In this document: positions 47,501 through 52,949 of the stretch, one piece after another
How the letters are laid out: the number at the start of each line of letters is the position of its first letter
Numbering within the stretch: the first letter of the stretch is position 1
Made by a program: the position numbers and the translations under genes
The notes under the pieces: generated by a model
Databases searched by the model: none
Seen by the model: only the letters and a program-made list of their open reading frames with translations
What the model was told of the DNA's origin: nothing
DNA from: Vanessa cardui
Taxonomy: Eukaryota > Arthropoda > Insecta > Lepidoptera > Nymphalidae
NCBI RefSeq assembly: GCF_905220365.1
Contig: NC_061144.1
Location: forward strand, 310,001-374,000
Length of the DNA stretch: 64,000 bases
Reading direction: 5' to 3'

Positions 47501-47599
47501 AAAGTCACGGTGTTCTACTGCGGGCCGCCGCAGCTGGCGCGAGTGCTCAGGGTTAAGTGCGATCAGTTCGGATTTAACTTTAGGAAGGAAGTGTTTTAG
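23406..47599 (+). CDS. Nox: NOX5-type calcium-regulated NADPH oxidase, 18 exons (5' end missing)
   Basis: Membrane flavocytochrome that passes electrons from NADPH through FAD and two b-type haems to O2, making superoxide on the far side of the membrane. NOX5-type enzymes are switched on by Ca2+ at N-terminal EF-hands rather than by p47/p67-type partners. Eighteen exons, all with GT-AG borders and matching phases, join into 1006 residues (numbered from the first visible codon). Order: EF-hand region 1-257 with good loops at 79-90, 154-165 and 190-201; haem core about 258-505 with His pairs 373/387 and 466/479 at the family spacings of 14 and 13; FAD motif [10 protein letters not shown] 556-565; insertion 603-804; NADPH motifs DGPYG 808-812, GIGVTPF 830-836, [14 protein letters not shown] 878-891 and CGPP near the end; C-terminus FRKEVF. 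The start codon and first exon(s) were not found. No disabling change is visible. Family assignment is secure; expression is not addressed by sequence. Confidence 0.95.
24003..24114 (+). CDS. Nox: Nox exon B (residues 32-69): degenerate EF-hand region
   Basis: The acceptor TTTAAAG is followed by GAAGAAAAACAACTGG in frame with the previous exon; the donor is GTG|GTATGT. The sequence around [11 protein letters not shown] has the shape of an EF-hand loop with several ligand positions missing. It ends in phase 0. Confidence 0.85.
24274..24569 (-). mobile_element. tRNA-derived SINE in Nox intron B-C
   Basis: Near-complete reverse-orientation copy from (CAA)n to GGGCCATCTCGACTC, with B box GGGTTTGAACCC. 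Confidence 0.92.
24794..24891 (+). CDS. Nox: Nox exon C (residues 70-102): canonical EF-hand
   Basis: The loop [12 protein letters not shown] (residues 79-90) has Asp at positions 1, 3 and 5, Gly at 6 and Glu at 12, a full calcium site. Borders are CACAG|GTG and AG|GTACCT. The exon ends two bases into a Ser codon. Confidence 0.93.
25205..25448 (+). mobile_element. Helitron-like non-autonomous fragment (Nox intron C-D)
   Basis: Shares CTATGCATACTTATATAT, GACAGGAAGTTTTTTTGTAT, AATATAGTAAAGAAACACTG and a GCACCC..GCGGGTC end with copies at 55520-55775 and 56110-56315. It runs directly into the LINE tail, so its very end may be missing. Confidence 0.5.
25470..26085 (+). pseudogene. 5'-truncated LINE tail (RT C-terminus and 3' UTR) in Nox intron C-D
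   Basis: Reads [20 protein letters not shown] onward to VDDKKACN and a stop at 25866. It then carries the 3' UTR TTGCCGGTTCTTCTCGGTAG, CCGAACCGGTGGTAGCTTCA and ends near AATAAAGTATATTTTGATTT. The protein part aligns with residues of the LINE fragment at 39270-39670. It holds only the last quarter of the RT protein, typical of incomplete reverse transcription. Confidence 0.85.
26482..26602 (+). CDS. Nox: Nox exon D (residues 102-142): linker helices
   Basis: The acceptor TTGCAG completes AGT (Ser) and the exon reads [18 protein letters not shown] and onward to VVSKN before the donor GTAAGT. No Ca2+ loop is visible. It links the N-terminal EF-hands to the block that matches vertebrate NOX5. 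Confidence 0.9.
26984..27134 (+). CDS. Nox: Nox exon E (residues 143-193): EF-hand
   Basis: Encodes [11 protein letters not shown] followed by the loop [12 protein letters not shown] (154-165), then [12 protein letters not shown]. The 3' border falls inside the next EF-hand loop, which exon F completes. The border is GATG|GTAATA. Confidence 0.93.
27316..27768. mobile_element. TIR element (MITE-like), intact copy in Nox intron
   Basis: Perfect 16-base terminal inverted repeats, TAATAGGCTATTTGAC at 27316-27331 and its complement at 27753-27768, enclose 453 bases without a coding frame. It contains the undisrupted site CACGTGACAAACGTTTGAAA, where the sister copy at 10 kb has received a LINE. 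It lies between Nox exons E and F. Confidence 0.88.
27800..28032 (-). mobile_element. Family B copy in Nox intron E-F
   Basis: Reverse orientation from ATTCTACCGCCAAACAACAG to GCTCGTCCGCCAACCTATAC. It lies between the TIR element and exon F. Confidence 0.88.
28127..28322 (+). CDS. Nox: Nox exon F (residues 193-258): split EF-hand and last EF-like pair
   Basis: Completes the loop [12 protein letters not shown] (190-201) and continues through a degenerate fourth hand ([16 protein letters not shown]). The NOX5 signature near ENLSI, just before the first membrane segment, is present. Codons are strongly GC-ending, unlike exon E. The donor AG|GTGCCT is followed 14 bases later by a TTCA microsatellite. 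Confidence 0.93.
28337..28432. repeat. (ATTC)n/(ATCC)n microsatellite after Nox exon F donor
   Basis: About 20 tetranucleotide units, ATTCATTC with interruptions ATCCATCC and TTTC. It starts 14 bases inside the intron. Confidence 0.97.
29344..32007 (-). CDS. LINE ORF2: endonuclease-reverse transcriptase
   Basis: 887 residues, uninterrupted. The endonuclease shows [19 protein letters not shown] and SDHQTVLL. The RT shows [60 protein letters not shown] and [10 protein letters not shown]-terminal thumb-like region follows. These motifs and the ORF1 partner fit the Jockey clade. It is transcribed opposite to Nox and may be a young, potentially competent copy. Confidence 0.93.
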   Translation of the reverse strand: MDELRIAFWNADGLSSQKAQLFKTLLAQRRVDIGLISETHLRPVDKLKVSGYYVYREDHASPTGTAYRGLAVLVRRKIIHQLLPVQQLQSSYALGVEICIDRQPFRVFAFYKPPNNRLAVADVHTLLNSPLPTVIAGDFNAKHTAWNSSTVSPDGRRLLDDADRHGYYVLGPEVPTHYPYCAAHMPDVIDIAITRGLPAAPSIDVMDDHLISDHQTVLLTLNTTPMTARPPSPKHRQDWRLFAEYLTKHSPSYRVESPTDVDRLALDLSATMSDALRESRVDASTTCRQPQLPPYIRAMLEEKRKLRRNWQNQRCPAMKLLLNALALRISEALETVANESWQITIEQAGEDWNGIHRLCRRLSRKLPPIRPLMASDGTPRYRAEDRAEIFADFLETQFKPNPTTYVQHVEAIERHVKAYLESSIAPVEDPVVFSPGQIQRTIRRTKLRKAPGPDRVTNEALRHLPPRTIATLTRLFNSILRIGHFPSSWKLGRVILVPKQGKNIMLPGSYRPITLLSSTSKVFEKLLLLHITPHLQPRDEQFGFRAEHSTTLQVSRVLHHLAVAYNKREHSVAVFLDMEKAFDRVWHSGLIYKLSTSATPRRVVKTVASFLQDRRFQVAVEDVLSTERPIQAGVPQGSCLSPICYSRYTDDIPVADGAILALYADDAAFVTTSLNASHAATKMQRALDALPPWLERWRLKVNVAKTQALHIGRSLAPRQMVSLQGESVEWSPSAKYLGVTIDKKLSMRHHVKNVVTQTRAARTLLHPLLASHLPLRVKLCLYKAYVRTRLTYAAPAWFALTSETSRKSLRAQQSLALRTITGAPRYVRNAVIARDLHVESLDDHVRRLSSCMFARADGARSQHLQGIAPYHRRPPDPRGLPRDLTRP
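32000..33274 (-). CDS. LINE ORF1: Gag-like nucleic-acid-binding protein
   Basis: Packages the element's RNA into a ribonucleoprotein. 424 residues: an Ala/Thr-rich start, a pre-zinc-knuckle (PRE_C2HC-like) domain around residues 50-200, then three Cys-His knuckles: [27 protein letters not shown] and [16 protein letters not shown] basic KRRRKRAKR segment and a Pro/Thr-rich tail follow. It overlaps ORF2 by 8 bases (ATGGATGA), the arrangement used for reinitiation in Jockey-type elements. No stop or frameshift is visible. Confidence 0.92.
   Translation of the reverse strand: METNSATPGLTYAAAAAYPARNTPAMTTKTATTAATTATYAASTGSNAPKTSGRYPPLIVEALPDWPTHFQELKKLLGHTPNGRPFGKGVRFIPKSDQEFRLIQRYLTQLENTVGISWFCYSLPAERSIKVAIRGLPANTEPALVEAELRELGYVPEYVRTIPARPGRPGCLLFAQLQRTPDLIPGIYEVNELLCMPGITIEAWRGRKGPAQCHRCQQFRHSSHNCHRPIACVRCGENHAARDCQRPLEETPTCANCGGAHTANNSSCPIFHKEAKNRRVGTVVRTTAARAPSAPVPSASTPAEVNAPGSLMAAANQPQQQPSQKRRRKRAKRTRQDSRPEAVPPPAPPTSKETVTATSVSPNIPSKRTVVAAPVTGTKAKRVAPMGPRLTNIIGTLNQVLVAIQEQRDPIPLILKCIMELCHG
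33835..33993. repeat. Nested palindrome (36-bp outer, 21-bp inner arms) next to Nox exon G
   Basis: Outer arms 33835-33870 and 33958-33993 are perfect complements (core ACTAGTTATTACGGATTTTA). Inside, arms 33877-33897 and 33905-33925 (core CAGCGTTCGTGG) form a second perfect stem that extends to 25 bp with one mismatch. The whole 159 bases end 48 bases before the exon G acceptor. GATTTCCTTAT occurs on both sides. Could be a small fold-back or MITE insertion. Confidence 0.93.
34042..34268 (+). CDS. Nox: Nox exon G (residues 258-334): start of ferric-reductase core, TM1
   Basis: Encodes SIDRWLVP and then a hydrophobic helix (about 296-315, [18 protein letters not shown]), followed by FVMFARACG, the start of the second helix. 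The acceptor TCCACAG lies 48 bases after a long palindrome. The donor is GCG|GTGAGT. Confidence 0.95.
34309..35499 (+). pseudogene. Host LINE RT, N-terminal part, with stop and frameshift
   Basis: Linker plus RT fragment. One in-frame TAA at 34603-34605 separates two halves that continue in the same frame. The RT shows [58 protein letters not shown] and FADDTSLVF. After FADD a T run shifts the frame by one base near 35494; the shifted frame ([20 protein letters not shown]) then runs to the nested insertion. The element is inactive. Confidence 0.9.
35630..38988 (+). mobile_element. Jockey/CR1-superfamily LINE, copy 2, nested in another LINE (Nox intron)
   Basis: Same family as the 10-kb copy. 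The 7-base duplication ACCAAAT flanks it at 35623-35629 and 38989-38995, and removing the insert plus one repeat restores the reading frame of the host LINE across the junction. It has the same leader, one ORF, and a run of about 20 A. Confidence 0.95.
35801..38920 (+). CDS. LINE endonuclease-reverse transcriptase polyprotein, copy 2
   Basis: 1039 residues from the ATG at 35801 (an in-frame GTG upstream at 35762 lies in the leader), uninterrupted, with the same EN and RT motifs as copy 1; [11 protein letters not shown] replaces the Tyr form. From the RT domain onward the two proteins are almost identical, whereas the endonuclease and linker differ at many positions. Both copies look capable of encoding active enzyme; activity itself is not shown. 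Confidence 0.92.
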   Translation: MVVQNLVTLPQEGTISDCDGESLSGHPCSGRTPPEQGCPGCPPNSGGGNFALATVRGKRSRHHKATPTTLAVDFCNIRGLNSNLNAVHFHLETAKPALLFLTETQISSPADTSFLSYPGYKLEHTFVPRAGVCVYVRDDICSRRLGSLEGQDLSIIWLRVDCDDHPRIYACLYRSHSGNAETDRLVEHVQLATDSVLQQTPSAEIIILGDFNAHHTEWLGSRTTDHAGRSVLDFALAYDLTQLVTSPTRIPDVEDHTPSLLDLLLTSHPDGYKIVVDPPLGSSDHCLVRSTVPVARYSRPRFAGCRRVWHYKSADWDGMRSFFASYPWGRVCFSMDDPSVVADSVADVVLQGMELFIPYSAVPIGGKSQPWFGRLCKTASRRKWERYQDWANASASRDTNTSTFRKEYNSASRSFKNVIAEAKSKYIGRIGERLVRFPSGTRAFWSLAKAVLGNFCQPSFPSLHRDGESLAHTAKEKADLLGSLFASNSTLDDQGKSPPSIPRCDTTMPEVKFRQSAVRKALLSLDIHKSSGPDGIPPIVLRTCAPELAPVLTRLFRQSYALGVVPNSWKTALVHPIPKKGNRSDPSNYRPIAITSLLSKIMESLINCQLLRYLEENQLISDRQYGFRRGRSAGDLLVYLTHRWAEAVESKGEALAASLDIAKAFDRVWHKALLSKLPSYGLPGKLCNWITSFLADRSIKVVVDGACSDLKFVNAGVPQGCVLSPTLFLLHINDLLQIGNIHCYADDSTVDTLYTGRANISRENVEENRNKLVSEIESSLNEVSNWGRLNLVHFNPKKTQVCALTAKKTPFVVSPRFENIPIAATGSIGILGVDISSLVQFRGQLEGKSKLASKKLGVLSKARQYFTSAHRLKLYKAQIRPHMEYCSHLWAGAPQYQLLPFDRIQRRAARIIDDQALSDLLDPLALRRDVGSLCIFYRIFHGECSEELFGLIPAAEFHLRTSRQNSKFHPHHLDVRKSTTARFLRHFLPRTTTLWNQLSPAVFPNRYDMGTFKKRAYSFLKGRQRTCKSPGVADVHGRW
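39038..39670 (+). pseudogene. Host LINE RT, C-terminal part, after the nested insertion
   Basis: 210 residues of the thumb and C-terminal region ([55 protein letters not shown]). It follows the target-site duplication ACCAAAT at 38989-38995 and is in frame with the interrupted 5' part at that point. Related to the remnant at 25470. Confidence 0.88.
39917..40102 (+). CDS. Nox: Nox exon H (residues 334-396): TM2-TM3 with haem-ligand histidines
   Basis: Contains [13 protein letters not shown] and [11 protein letters not shown]. His373 and His387 are 14 residues apart, matching the TM3 haem ligands of the NOX family. The exon is very GC-rich. The 5' flank up to the acceptor (GCGCAG) is LINE 3' sequence, so an old insertion ends about 25 bases before the exon. 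Confidence 0.95.
40255..40440 (-). mobile_element. Second tRNA-like SINE type in Nox intron H-I
   Basis: The minus strand has GGTCCCGGGTTCGATTCCCG, a strong tRNA B-box/T-arm sequence, followed by GCCGAGTCGATGTAGAAAAA and a unique body. No complete cloverleaf can be drawn, so it is a tRNA-derived repeat rather than a tRNA gene. Confidence 0.6.
40635..40828 (+). CDS. Nox: Nox exon I (residues 396-460): extracellular loop and TM4
   Basis: Encodes [20 protein letters not shown], then [11 protein letters not shown] and a hydrophobic helix [14 protein letters not shown]. The NPTG turn matches the loop before TM4 in NOX enzymes. A possible N-glycosylation sequon, NYT, is present. The exon ends in phase 0 at GAG|GTAAGA. 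Confidence 0.95.
40895..41090 (-). mobile_element. Truncated LINE 3' end in Nox intron I-J
   Basis: Minus-strand copy: AAAATCAAAATAAACTTTAT, CTACCACCGGTTCGGAAAGT, AGAAGAACCGGCAAGAAA, then TGTATCCTGCTTGGATGTCA. It matches the end of the LINE tail at 25860-26085 in reverse. Confidence 0.85.
41648..41784 (+). CDS. Nox: Nox exon J (residues 461-506): TM5-TM6 with second haem-ligand pair
   Basis: Encodes [20 protein letters not shown]; His466 and His479 are 13 residues apart, the family spacing for TM5. [17 protein letters not shown] follows (TM6 and start of the cytosolic part). Borders are TTGCAG|GTG and AG|GTATTT. Confidence 0.95.
41863..42115 (+). mobile_element. Decayed interspersed repeat in Nox intron J-K
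   Basis: TAGGGTTCCGTAGTCTACTA, GGAACCCTTATAGTTTCGTC then (CTGT)n and TTGGTGGAGAGATGTATATT. It resembles a repeat common in Lepidoptera; boundaries and class are uncertain. Confidence 0.35.
42778..43062 (+). mobile_element. Family B copy in Nox intron J-K
   Basis: Full-length-looking: TTTTTATGTTATAGGTTGGC to GGGCTTGCACAAAGACCTAC. It ends about 145 bases before exon K. Confidence 0.9.
43209..43393 (+). CDS. Nox: Nox exon K (residues 506-568): FAD-binding lobe
   Basis: Contains [20 protein letters not shown] and [10 protein letters not shown] (556-565), the flavin-binding signature of NOX and ferredoxin-reductase-like proteins. The exon is extremely GC-rich. Its donor G|GTACGA opens an intron of only 83 bases. 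Confidence 0.95.
43398..43442. repeat. CGAGCGCAGC minisatellite filling half of the 83-base Nox intron
   Basis: About four imperfect units of AGCCGAGCGC/AGCCGAACGC follow the exon K donor. The whole intron 43394-43476 is GC-rich up to TCCGTTGCTCTTTCAG. Confidence 0.85.
43477..43582 (+). CDS. Nox: Nox exon L (residues 568-603): end of FAD lobe
   Basis: Encodes [20 protein letters not shown], the conserved NOX segment after the flavin motif, and ends EEVHE. Acceptor CTTTCAG; donor GA|GTGAGA, so the codon is completed by exon M. Confidence 0.93.
43746..43911. mobile_element. hAT-type MITE rich in TATCGATA (Nox intron L-M)
   Basis: 166 bases bounded by TAGCGTTGCATA and the complement of TAGTGTTGCATA, with a perfect 8-base duplication ATGCAAAT at 43738-43745 and 43912-43919. 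An 8-base target site and a TAGNG terminal repeat are hallmarks of the hAT superfamily. Inside are seven TATCGATA palindromes at 43760, 43792, 43804, 43831, 43842, 43869 and 43880, most within ACTATCGATAGT. Confidence 0.9.
44015..44160 (+). CDS. Nox: Nox exon M (residues 603-652): basic/serine-rich start of insertion
   Basis: The in-phase reading gives [20 protein letters not shown] and then [18 protein letters not shown]. The Ser/Arg/Lys cluster at 607-627 sits where vertebrate NOX5 has a phosphorylated polybasic stretch; equivalence is inference. The other two frames contain stops or break the phase with neighbouring exons. Confidence 0.85.
44290..44404 (+). CDS. Nox: Nox exon N (residues 652-690): insertion, Pro/Ser/Lys-rich
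   Basis: Encodes [20 protein letters not shown] and then [23 protein letters not shown] and KSRS look like basophilic-kinase or 14-3-3-type sites, by sequence shape only. Acceptor CTTTCAG, donor AC|GTGAGT; phases match exons M and O. Confidence 0.85.
44458..44560 (+). mobile_element. Truncated LINE 3' UTR in Nox intron N-O
   Basis: TTTAACTAGCATGACTGTAT, GAGTTACTTGCCGGTTCTTC and GGTGGAATCTAATTTCCGAA; it stops before the usual end. Confidence 0.7.
44597..45118 (+). mobile_element. tRNA-derived SINE split by a retroposed insert (Nox intron N-O)
   Basis: The head and body at 44597-44816 stop at GGAACAGCGTGGTGG; the tail resumes at about 45044 with GTTCCAAAACCTTTTCCTCA and ends TTACAGGCTGCTGTTG. 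The intervening sequence is described separately. Confidence 0.9.
44817..45043 (+). mobile_element. Retroposed insert with (TTTC)n tail inside the SINE
   Basis: About 225 bases starting ACAATAAGTGGCTACAAGGG after AAAAT and ending CAATAAATG..(TTTC)4 before AAAAT. The AAAAT repeat is a candidate 5-base target duplication. It has no ORF of note; the source element is unknown. Confidence 0.7.
45148..45353 (+). CDS. Nox: Nox exon O (residues 690-759): Ala/Arg-rich low-complexity insertion
   Basis: Very GC-rich exon encoding [20 protein letters not shown], an Ala/Arg/Gly stretch, then [20 protein letters not shown] and [11 protein letters not shown]. No known domain is recognised. Acceptor TTTGCAG and donor G|GTGACT agree in phase with both neighbours, so it is treated as a true exon despite its simple composition. 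Confidence 0.8.
45387..45895 (-). pseudogene. LINE RT C-terminus and 3' UTR in Nox intron O-P
   Basis: The minus strand reads [40 protein letters not shown] and ends TEKLLNIDK before a stop near 45660, then a 3' UTR with AATAAAGCATTTTTATTATT. It ends about 30 bases before the exon P acceptor. The pattern is that of a LINE RT tail; the family differs from the others here. Confidence 0.65.
45925..46061 (+). CDS. Nox: Nox exon P (residues 759-804): end of insertion, acidic
   Basis: Encodes [19 protein letters not shown] and then an acidic run to IGKPLE before the donor GAG|GTACGT. RRRLSKS resembles a kinase or 14-3-3-type site. It ends in phase 0, joining directly to the NADPH lobe in exon Q. 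Confidence 0.85.
46421..46831 (+). CDS. Nox: Nox exon Q (residues 805-941): NADPH-binding lobe
   Basis: Longest coding exon. Contains [25 protein letters not shown], the Cys pair CPRC, and [14 protein letters not shown], then [10 protein letters not shown] and LALDLLHEK. These are the pyridine-nucleotide and adenine contacts of NOX5-type dehydrogenase domains. Composition is strongly GC-ending. Confidence 0.96.
46994..47327 (-). mobile_element. Family B copy in Nox intron Q-R with (TAG)n
   Basis: Reverse orientation from ACTTGGTGGTAGGGCTTTGT to GCCCATCAGCTCGTACACCA. A TAGTAGTAG microsatellite at about 47180-47208 expanded inside, together with a short local duplication of GTTAGTAGTTAGTAG. 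Confidence 0.88.
47402..47599 (+). CDS. Nox: Nox exon R (residues 942-1006): C-terminus and stop
   Basis: Encodes the NADPH-lobe end with [31 protein letters not shown] and the terminal FRKEVF before TAG. CGPP is the conserved NADPH-binding Cys motif; the aromatic last residue is typical of NOX enzymes. Acceptor TTTTCAG. Confidence 0.96.
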   Translation, partial: EKRDLITGLKTRTNAGRPNWDKVFQRLQEQRKGKVTVFYCGPPQLARVLRVKCDQFGFNFRKEVF

Positions 47600-47696
47600 A
47601 TATAGATGATTAACTTTTTGTAAAACGTTGACCATATCCTTGTATATAACGTAGTAGATTGATTGTTTTTAATTTATAACTAAAACGTTAGATGTG

Positions 47697-47702
47697 AATA
47701 AA
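47697..47702 (+). promoter_or_regulatory. AATAAA polyadenylation signal, proximal (Nox)
   Basis: Canonical hexamer in the first copy of the duplicated 3' UTR, 98 bases after the stop codon. Confidence 0.65.
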
Positions 47703-47773
47703 TTAGTCTAAAACCATGCCCTTGTATATAACGTAGTAGATTGATTTAATTTATAACTATAACGTTAGATGTG

Positions 47774-47779
47774 AATAAA
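47774..47779 (+). promoter_or_regulatory. AATAAA polyadenylation signal, distal (Nox)
   Basis: Same hexamer in the second copy of the duplicated 3' UTR, 77 bases after the first. Either or both could be used. Confidence 0.6.
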
Positions 47780-48237
47780 TTAGTCTAAATTAAATGGCCC
47801 TCTTGAAGAGTCTTTCTTTGGTGCATAATGATCAAAATAAAATTATACTCTTGTTTTATAGAATCTTTGTTTGTTACTCGTGTAAATGAATGTAAAAATG
47901 TTTCCTTATCTTAATTAACAATAAACTAAAAAGCATATTTAATTACTAACTTAAAAAAGATATCCAAATGTCTCTAGTTTTCCGAAAATTTGAACACTAA
48001 GGTAGATCGTTCTTTCTTTCCATCATCTTGTTATTTTTTTGTGGAATAAACAATAGAGCCTGCGAATGGACTATCTGAGGGTAAGTAGTCACCATGGCCC
48101 ATACACATTGTCTTGGAGATTTATAAACCATCAGTGACGTCGGTATTACACCACTAGTGTGAGGAAGTGATATGTCCTTTGTACAACACTCATTATTCTC
48201 ATTTGACGGTAAAATGCGTGATGACATTGATGTCACC

Positions 48238-48487
48238 TGCGAATTCACTGGGCTAAGATTGGGTCTCCTCTTTCTTTGAGAGCGTTGGAGCATATTCCAC
48301 CACACTGTTCTTATATTCGTCGGTTGTAGCAATTTTGTGAAATTAGACGCATGCATTTGATTACGATGCTTTCTTTCAACATTTAGCTCGAAATGAGTTA
48401 TTATAAGTACAGATAGGGCACATAAAATGTCACATAAAGTTTGAATCCGCAAGCATCAGTTAAGATCCTCTCCTATCTCGGCTCAAT
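48238..48487 (-). mobile_element. Old, degenerate tRNA-derived SINE
   Basis: CACTGGGCTAAG, GGAGCATATTCCACCACACT, TTTGAATCCGCAAGCATCAG and CTATCTCGGCTC keep the family order in reverse orientation with many changes. Confidence 0.7.
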
Positions 48488-49599
48488 CTTATTTTGAACT
48501 TAGAGACTTAAAATTTTGGGAATCTTATTTTTTTGTTGTGTAATTTTACTGCCATTATCTAGAATAACTGTATTATAAAATTATTTATGTTTAGAATGTC
48601 ATCTACTGGACTAAATTATAACTATGGGAACATACTAAGATTGTGTCGCCATATAGCTACAATAAAATATTTATAGATGGCGTTAGTGTGTAAGTTTTTT
48701 ATTAATTCAGTGATTTTAATGTGAAAAACTATTTCGTATTTGATTATGTCTCTCAATTACATTAGAAGCACTGAGATGATGAGTCTTGGAAATTAATTTC
48801 TTATTATTGTGATAACGCTTATTTTTTTGTTTCGAAGCATCATTTAGCCATTATCGTAGGATATCGAGTAACAGATGCACTCTGCATTGCCTGTCATATT
48901 CATATGAAAATAAAATATATAAAAAAAAACAATGTGAATAAACCCGTATTTGAGCCTAATTGTTCTTCAAATATAATGGGACCAAACAGGAAGGCTTAAA
49001 AAAGTTCTCCCTCCAGAACGCTTCATAAATAATGGACTTCTGAAAAATAAACTTAAATAATACAAATAAGTTAAGAAGATCTTTTTGAAGTTGCTCAAAT
49101 TAACCATCCTTTAAATGGCTTTAGTTTTGTTGATGTGATCTGCAACCGCTACATGGTCAATGCATACTGTGTATATTCTATATTGATTTTATTATTGTGT
49201 TTAATTCTGCTTAATTAGCTTAATGTGACAACTATAATTAATACTTTAGGACAATTTTGTTGTTTAATAAATATTTATTTTAGACGGTAATTGTAAATAC
49301 TTTTTTATGAATTAAACGTAAACTGTACAATTATATTTTAAACAAAATTAATTTATGTATTGTTATTGTATCGTATAATGTGTTAATATTCAGTTGTAAT
49401 GAGAATAAAATTACGAGATGTTCTTATGTAAATAGATTAAATATATACATATTTCTAAATTATCGTAGTTTTGTACCTACCGTTACCAACGCAACGTGAT
49501 CGCTTTAACGATTTTTTGTATTTGTTTATTATAAATATCGAGAGTTTAATTTAATAAACTGCGATTGTTATAATTATGTTATTTTATTTTTCTTATACC

Positions 49600-50100
49600 T
49601 TAGGCAGTGAGAAATACAAATGGTCCAGCCGATGGTAAGTGGTTATTGTCGGTAGTAAGGCACACCAATATCTAGAGGTGACCATACCATTCCTTACATC
49701 GCCAATGACCCCCCAGGTATACATTGTGGTATGACTCTGTGCGAGTCCGTCTGGGTAGGTACCACCCACTCATAAGACATTCTACCGCCAAACAACAGTA
49801 CTTGGCATTGTTGTGTTCCGGTTTGAAGGGTGAGTGAGTCAGTATAACTACAGCCACAAGGGACGTACCATCTTAGTTTCCAAGGTTGGTGGCGAATTGG
49901 CGATGTAAGGAATCGTTAATATTTCTAGCAGCTCCAATATCTATGGGCAGTGGTGACCACTTACCGACAGATGGCCTACGTATATATAACATAAAAAAGT
50001 AATATTTGTGCTTGTAGTCACTCTTCCCATTAGAACTCCATAATACTAAGGTGGTAGGTAGAATATCTGATAATTGAGCGGTACTTACCCAGAGCCAGCT
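49600..50100. mobile_element. Compound of three family B pieces in opposite orientations
   Basis: 49600-49725 is a plus-strand 5' part (GTCCAGCCGATGGTAAGTGG), 49726-49993 is a minus-strand copy (GTCTGGGTAGGTACCACCCA through GACCACTTACC), and about 50020-50100 is a plus-strand 3' part (GTAGAATATCTGATAATTGA, GGTACTTACCCAG). This may be an insertion of one copy into another. Confidence 0.75.
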
Positions 50101-50335
50101 AACGCAAAATTAAATTTTTATTTCAAGTGGCAGTAATATCTATTAAAATTTTTTGTAACAAAATGTCTTACAGGATCGGAAAATCTTTGATTATTTAAAT
50201 ACCATTAAAACTTAAAATGTACAAGTATGTGTGTTATCAAACATTTTGTGTACGTAATTGACCATACAATTAATCTTTATAGAGACGCTACTGTCGTCAG
50301 AGATAACTTTATATCATATAGAAATAATCACAATA

Positions 50336-50453
50336 CTACGTGGGATGACGTCATGCTACGTCATCCTACGTAGCTTGTACATGCGTGTATTCGCGAAGAT
50401 TATTTTGCGGAAATACGAGACGACCTCGCATCCAACCTTGGATCAAGGTTGGA
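50336..50453. repeat. Two adjacent hairpins
   Basis: CTACGTGGGATGACGT (50336-50351) pairs with 50358-50373 with one G:T; TCCAACCTTG (50431-50440) pairs perfectly with 50444-50453. They lie in a locally GC-richer patch without a recognised gene. Confidence 0.8.
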
Positions 50454-51285
50454 TCCAAGACCGCGTCCTCTGTGAAGGTGAAACCTTGGAACAAGGACAA
50501 AACCTCGATCCAAGGGCGACCTCTAAACACAAGGTGACACTCAATGTTACGGTTTTGTGAAAATTAGTTCCTTGAAGAGGGCGCTGCGGGGTTTGTCATG
50601 TAATTCAGTGTAAATAGACGTTAGAATTGTCGATAACATGACGCTGACATATATGTCTAATGCTTATCTCAGTTAAATTTAATTTCCGTGTAGTCGCTCT
50701 TTGAAGCAGTATTCACCATAGTGACTATAGATTAAGTAATAACAGTTCTCTTCTCTCGAAAATATAAATAAATACAAGTAGTGTTTGATGGATAATTTCT
50801 GTTGAGAAATAGAGTTGTTGAAAAATTAAAATTAAATGGGTGTTTGAGATATTAATGTTTGAACTAAGCTTTATGCTCGACGCAATTCGACTATGAAACG
50901 ACTACGCTGGATGTTAGCTGGCTTAGTGACAGACGGGAGTCGTTGACAACAATGTTTAATATTTTATTAAATTAAAGTGTTATGTAATTGATTGGAAATC
51001 TGCAGTTTAGTATTAATTTATAAACCGTTTTAAGAGTAATATATAAAAATTGTTTGAATGATTTTTGTACTACTATCTACGTAGTCTGTAGCTTTACCAA
51101 GAGAATTTCTTTTTTCAGAGGTAAGGATGGGGTATTGCAATATACTAATCCATATCAGCATTGTTAGCAAGTGACTACGGCGATTAAAACATATTTACAC
51201 AATGTAAATGTTTTATCATAGTGTATTATTAGGTGATATGTTAGTGTGAGCTAAAGGTAGGCAGTTACAATTGATAAGGTTTAAA

Positions 51286-51673
51286 AAAGCCGCTCAGACA
51301 GCGACAACGCCCCTCGCCCCCCTCCCGAAGGAGAGGAGTGAACGATCATCGAGGACTGACGGCCGAAGCCGCCGTCCGCCTCACGCTCAGGGCGCCGCGC
51401 CACGTCTCCTCATCGCGGCTGGTACGATCACACGTGGTGTGTTGATCTCGTGAAGAGCTTACTATAGAAATGATCCTATGAAGTAAGGTCTTGTCGAAAA
51501 TAAAATATTCAACGGTAGTCATTCGGCGAGTAAGAATTTGGCCAGCGCGATTCAGAAACGCTGTAACCTTGAACAACGACATCTAACGGTGTAAAAGAGA
51601 ATCTCTTGATCGTCAGCTGATTGAGTGTATTAGTGACATCTATGGGCTTAATTTAAAAGTACGTTGTAGAACT
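51286..51673 (-). mobile_element. GC-rich 388-bp repeat, copy 3
   Basis: Same length and orientation as copy 1, with a few percent divergence; the 78-codon minus-strand frame is again open (51346-51582). Not associated with other repeats. Confidence 0.8.
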
Positions 51674-52949
51674 GAATCAAACAAATGCTCAGTTGGCCTT
51701 ATTATAAACGATAGCTATATTAAAATCACATACGTTACTATTCCAATAGCCTGAACTTTTCCAATGGAAGTAGGAAAATGATAAACAAACCTTAGATCTA
51801 TGTATTTCGTGATATATACTAATAACGCAGGTATATTGTGCACTACTTAGATTTTATGATCATATACTTTTATTTATCATACAACACTATTAAATTAACT
51901 GCTTATTTTCACTTTAATTCTGAAAACACTTTCGTCGAAGTTCAAAACGCCACTTTTTCGCAAATGAATAGTGAATATTATAGACGAATCAAGCCCTCGA
52001 AGTCTAGCTAAATAACAAGAACTAGAATGGGTGAATATGACAATGGTGTGTGTATAGTGGTGAGTATGAGTTTAATGATGGACTTGCCACCAGCAGTTCC
52101 TCATACGTCTATCTAAATTATAGGTAGGTAGATATAGGGGTCATCAACAAATAAGAAATAGATAATGGGTGCAAGAATTGATCCTTGAGGGACACACGTC
52201 TATACAAAAGGATATTATAATACCTTCTACTTGTGAAAAATGCAATTAACTAATGAAAATACACGCTACAACATATGAGGTGAAATTGCATATTATTTAT
52301 CAGTAAAGCTGTAAAGCTTTTATAAAATAAATCTATAGTCTACCTTTTTATAACAACAATTCTCTAGGTCTCTAGGTGTCAATGTCTTAAACATTTTGAG
52401 CGACATCTAGTGGGACGTGTAAAAACGAATTCTCACATTTAATAATAAATAATTTTAGCGCTTTAATTGAAGTCATCTGGTTCCAAAATGTGTCACTAGA
52501 TGTCGCTATTCTATCTTTAGTGATTCCTGCATCGCGCTTAAGGAAAGAGCATCAAGTTGAATCGATTTCTGAAGATCATAAATTCACTTGCTTAAACATA
52601 CCTTAACCAATTTCAGTAATAAAAAAGAACCAAATGAAAACTCTCCTAAAGTTTATATTGTTTTTGAGTGAGGTGACTTCTTGTCAAAGTCGAAAGATGA
52701 AAATCTTTAATATGGAGTTGTTGTAATTGAGTTAGTGTATTGTTAATATTAAATAAAAACTTACTTATTTTTATTACTTAACTCATCACATGAAAAACAT
52801 TATTCTTTTAAACATATTTCATTTAAACGTCGTACGAAGTCTCAATAATCGAAATACGTACATATACTTAAATATATTTTAACATTTTAAAATATCCGTA
52901 AATGTCTTGTAAAAGCTTCCTCTTCTAATAGGAGAGTGGTTTGACTATT

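Larger units (their letters stand above)
47631..47787 (+). repeat. Tandem duplication in the Nox 3' UTR
   Basis: Two direct copies, 47631-47712 and 47713-47787, share ACCAT..CCTTGTATATAAC through GTGAATAAATTAGTCTAAA. The second copy lacks about 7 bases of a T run and has a few substitutions. It starts 31 bases after the stop codon, so the likely 3' end of the mRNA is duplicated. Confidence 0.9.
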
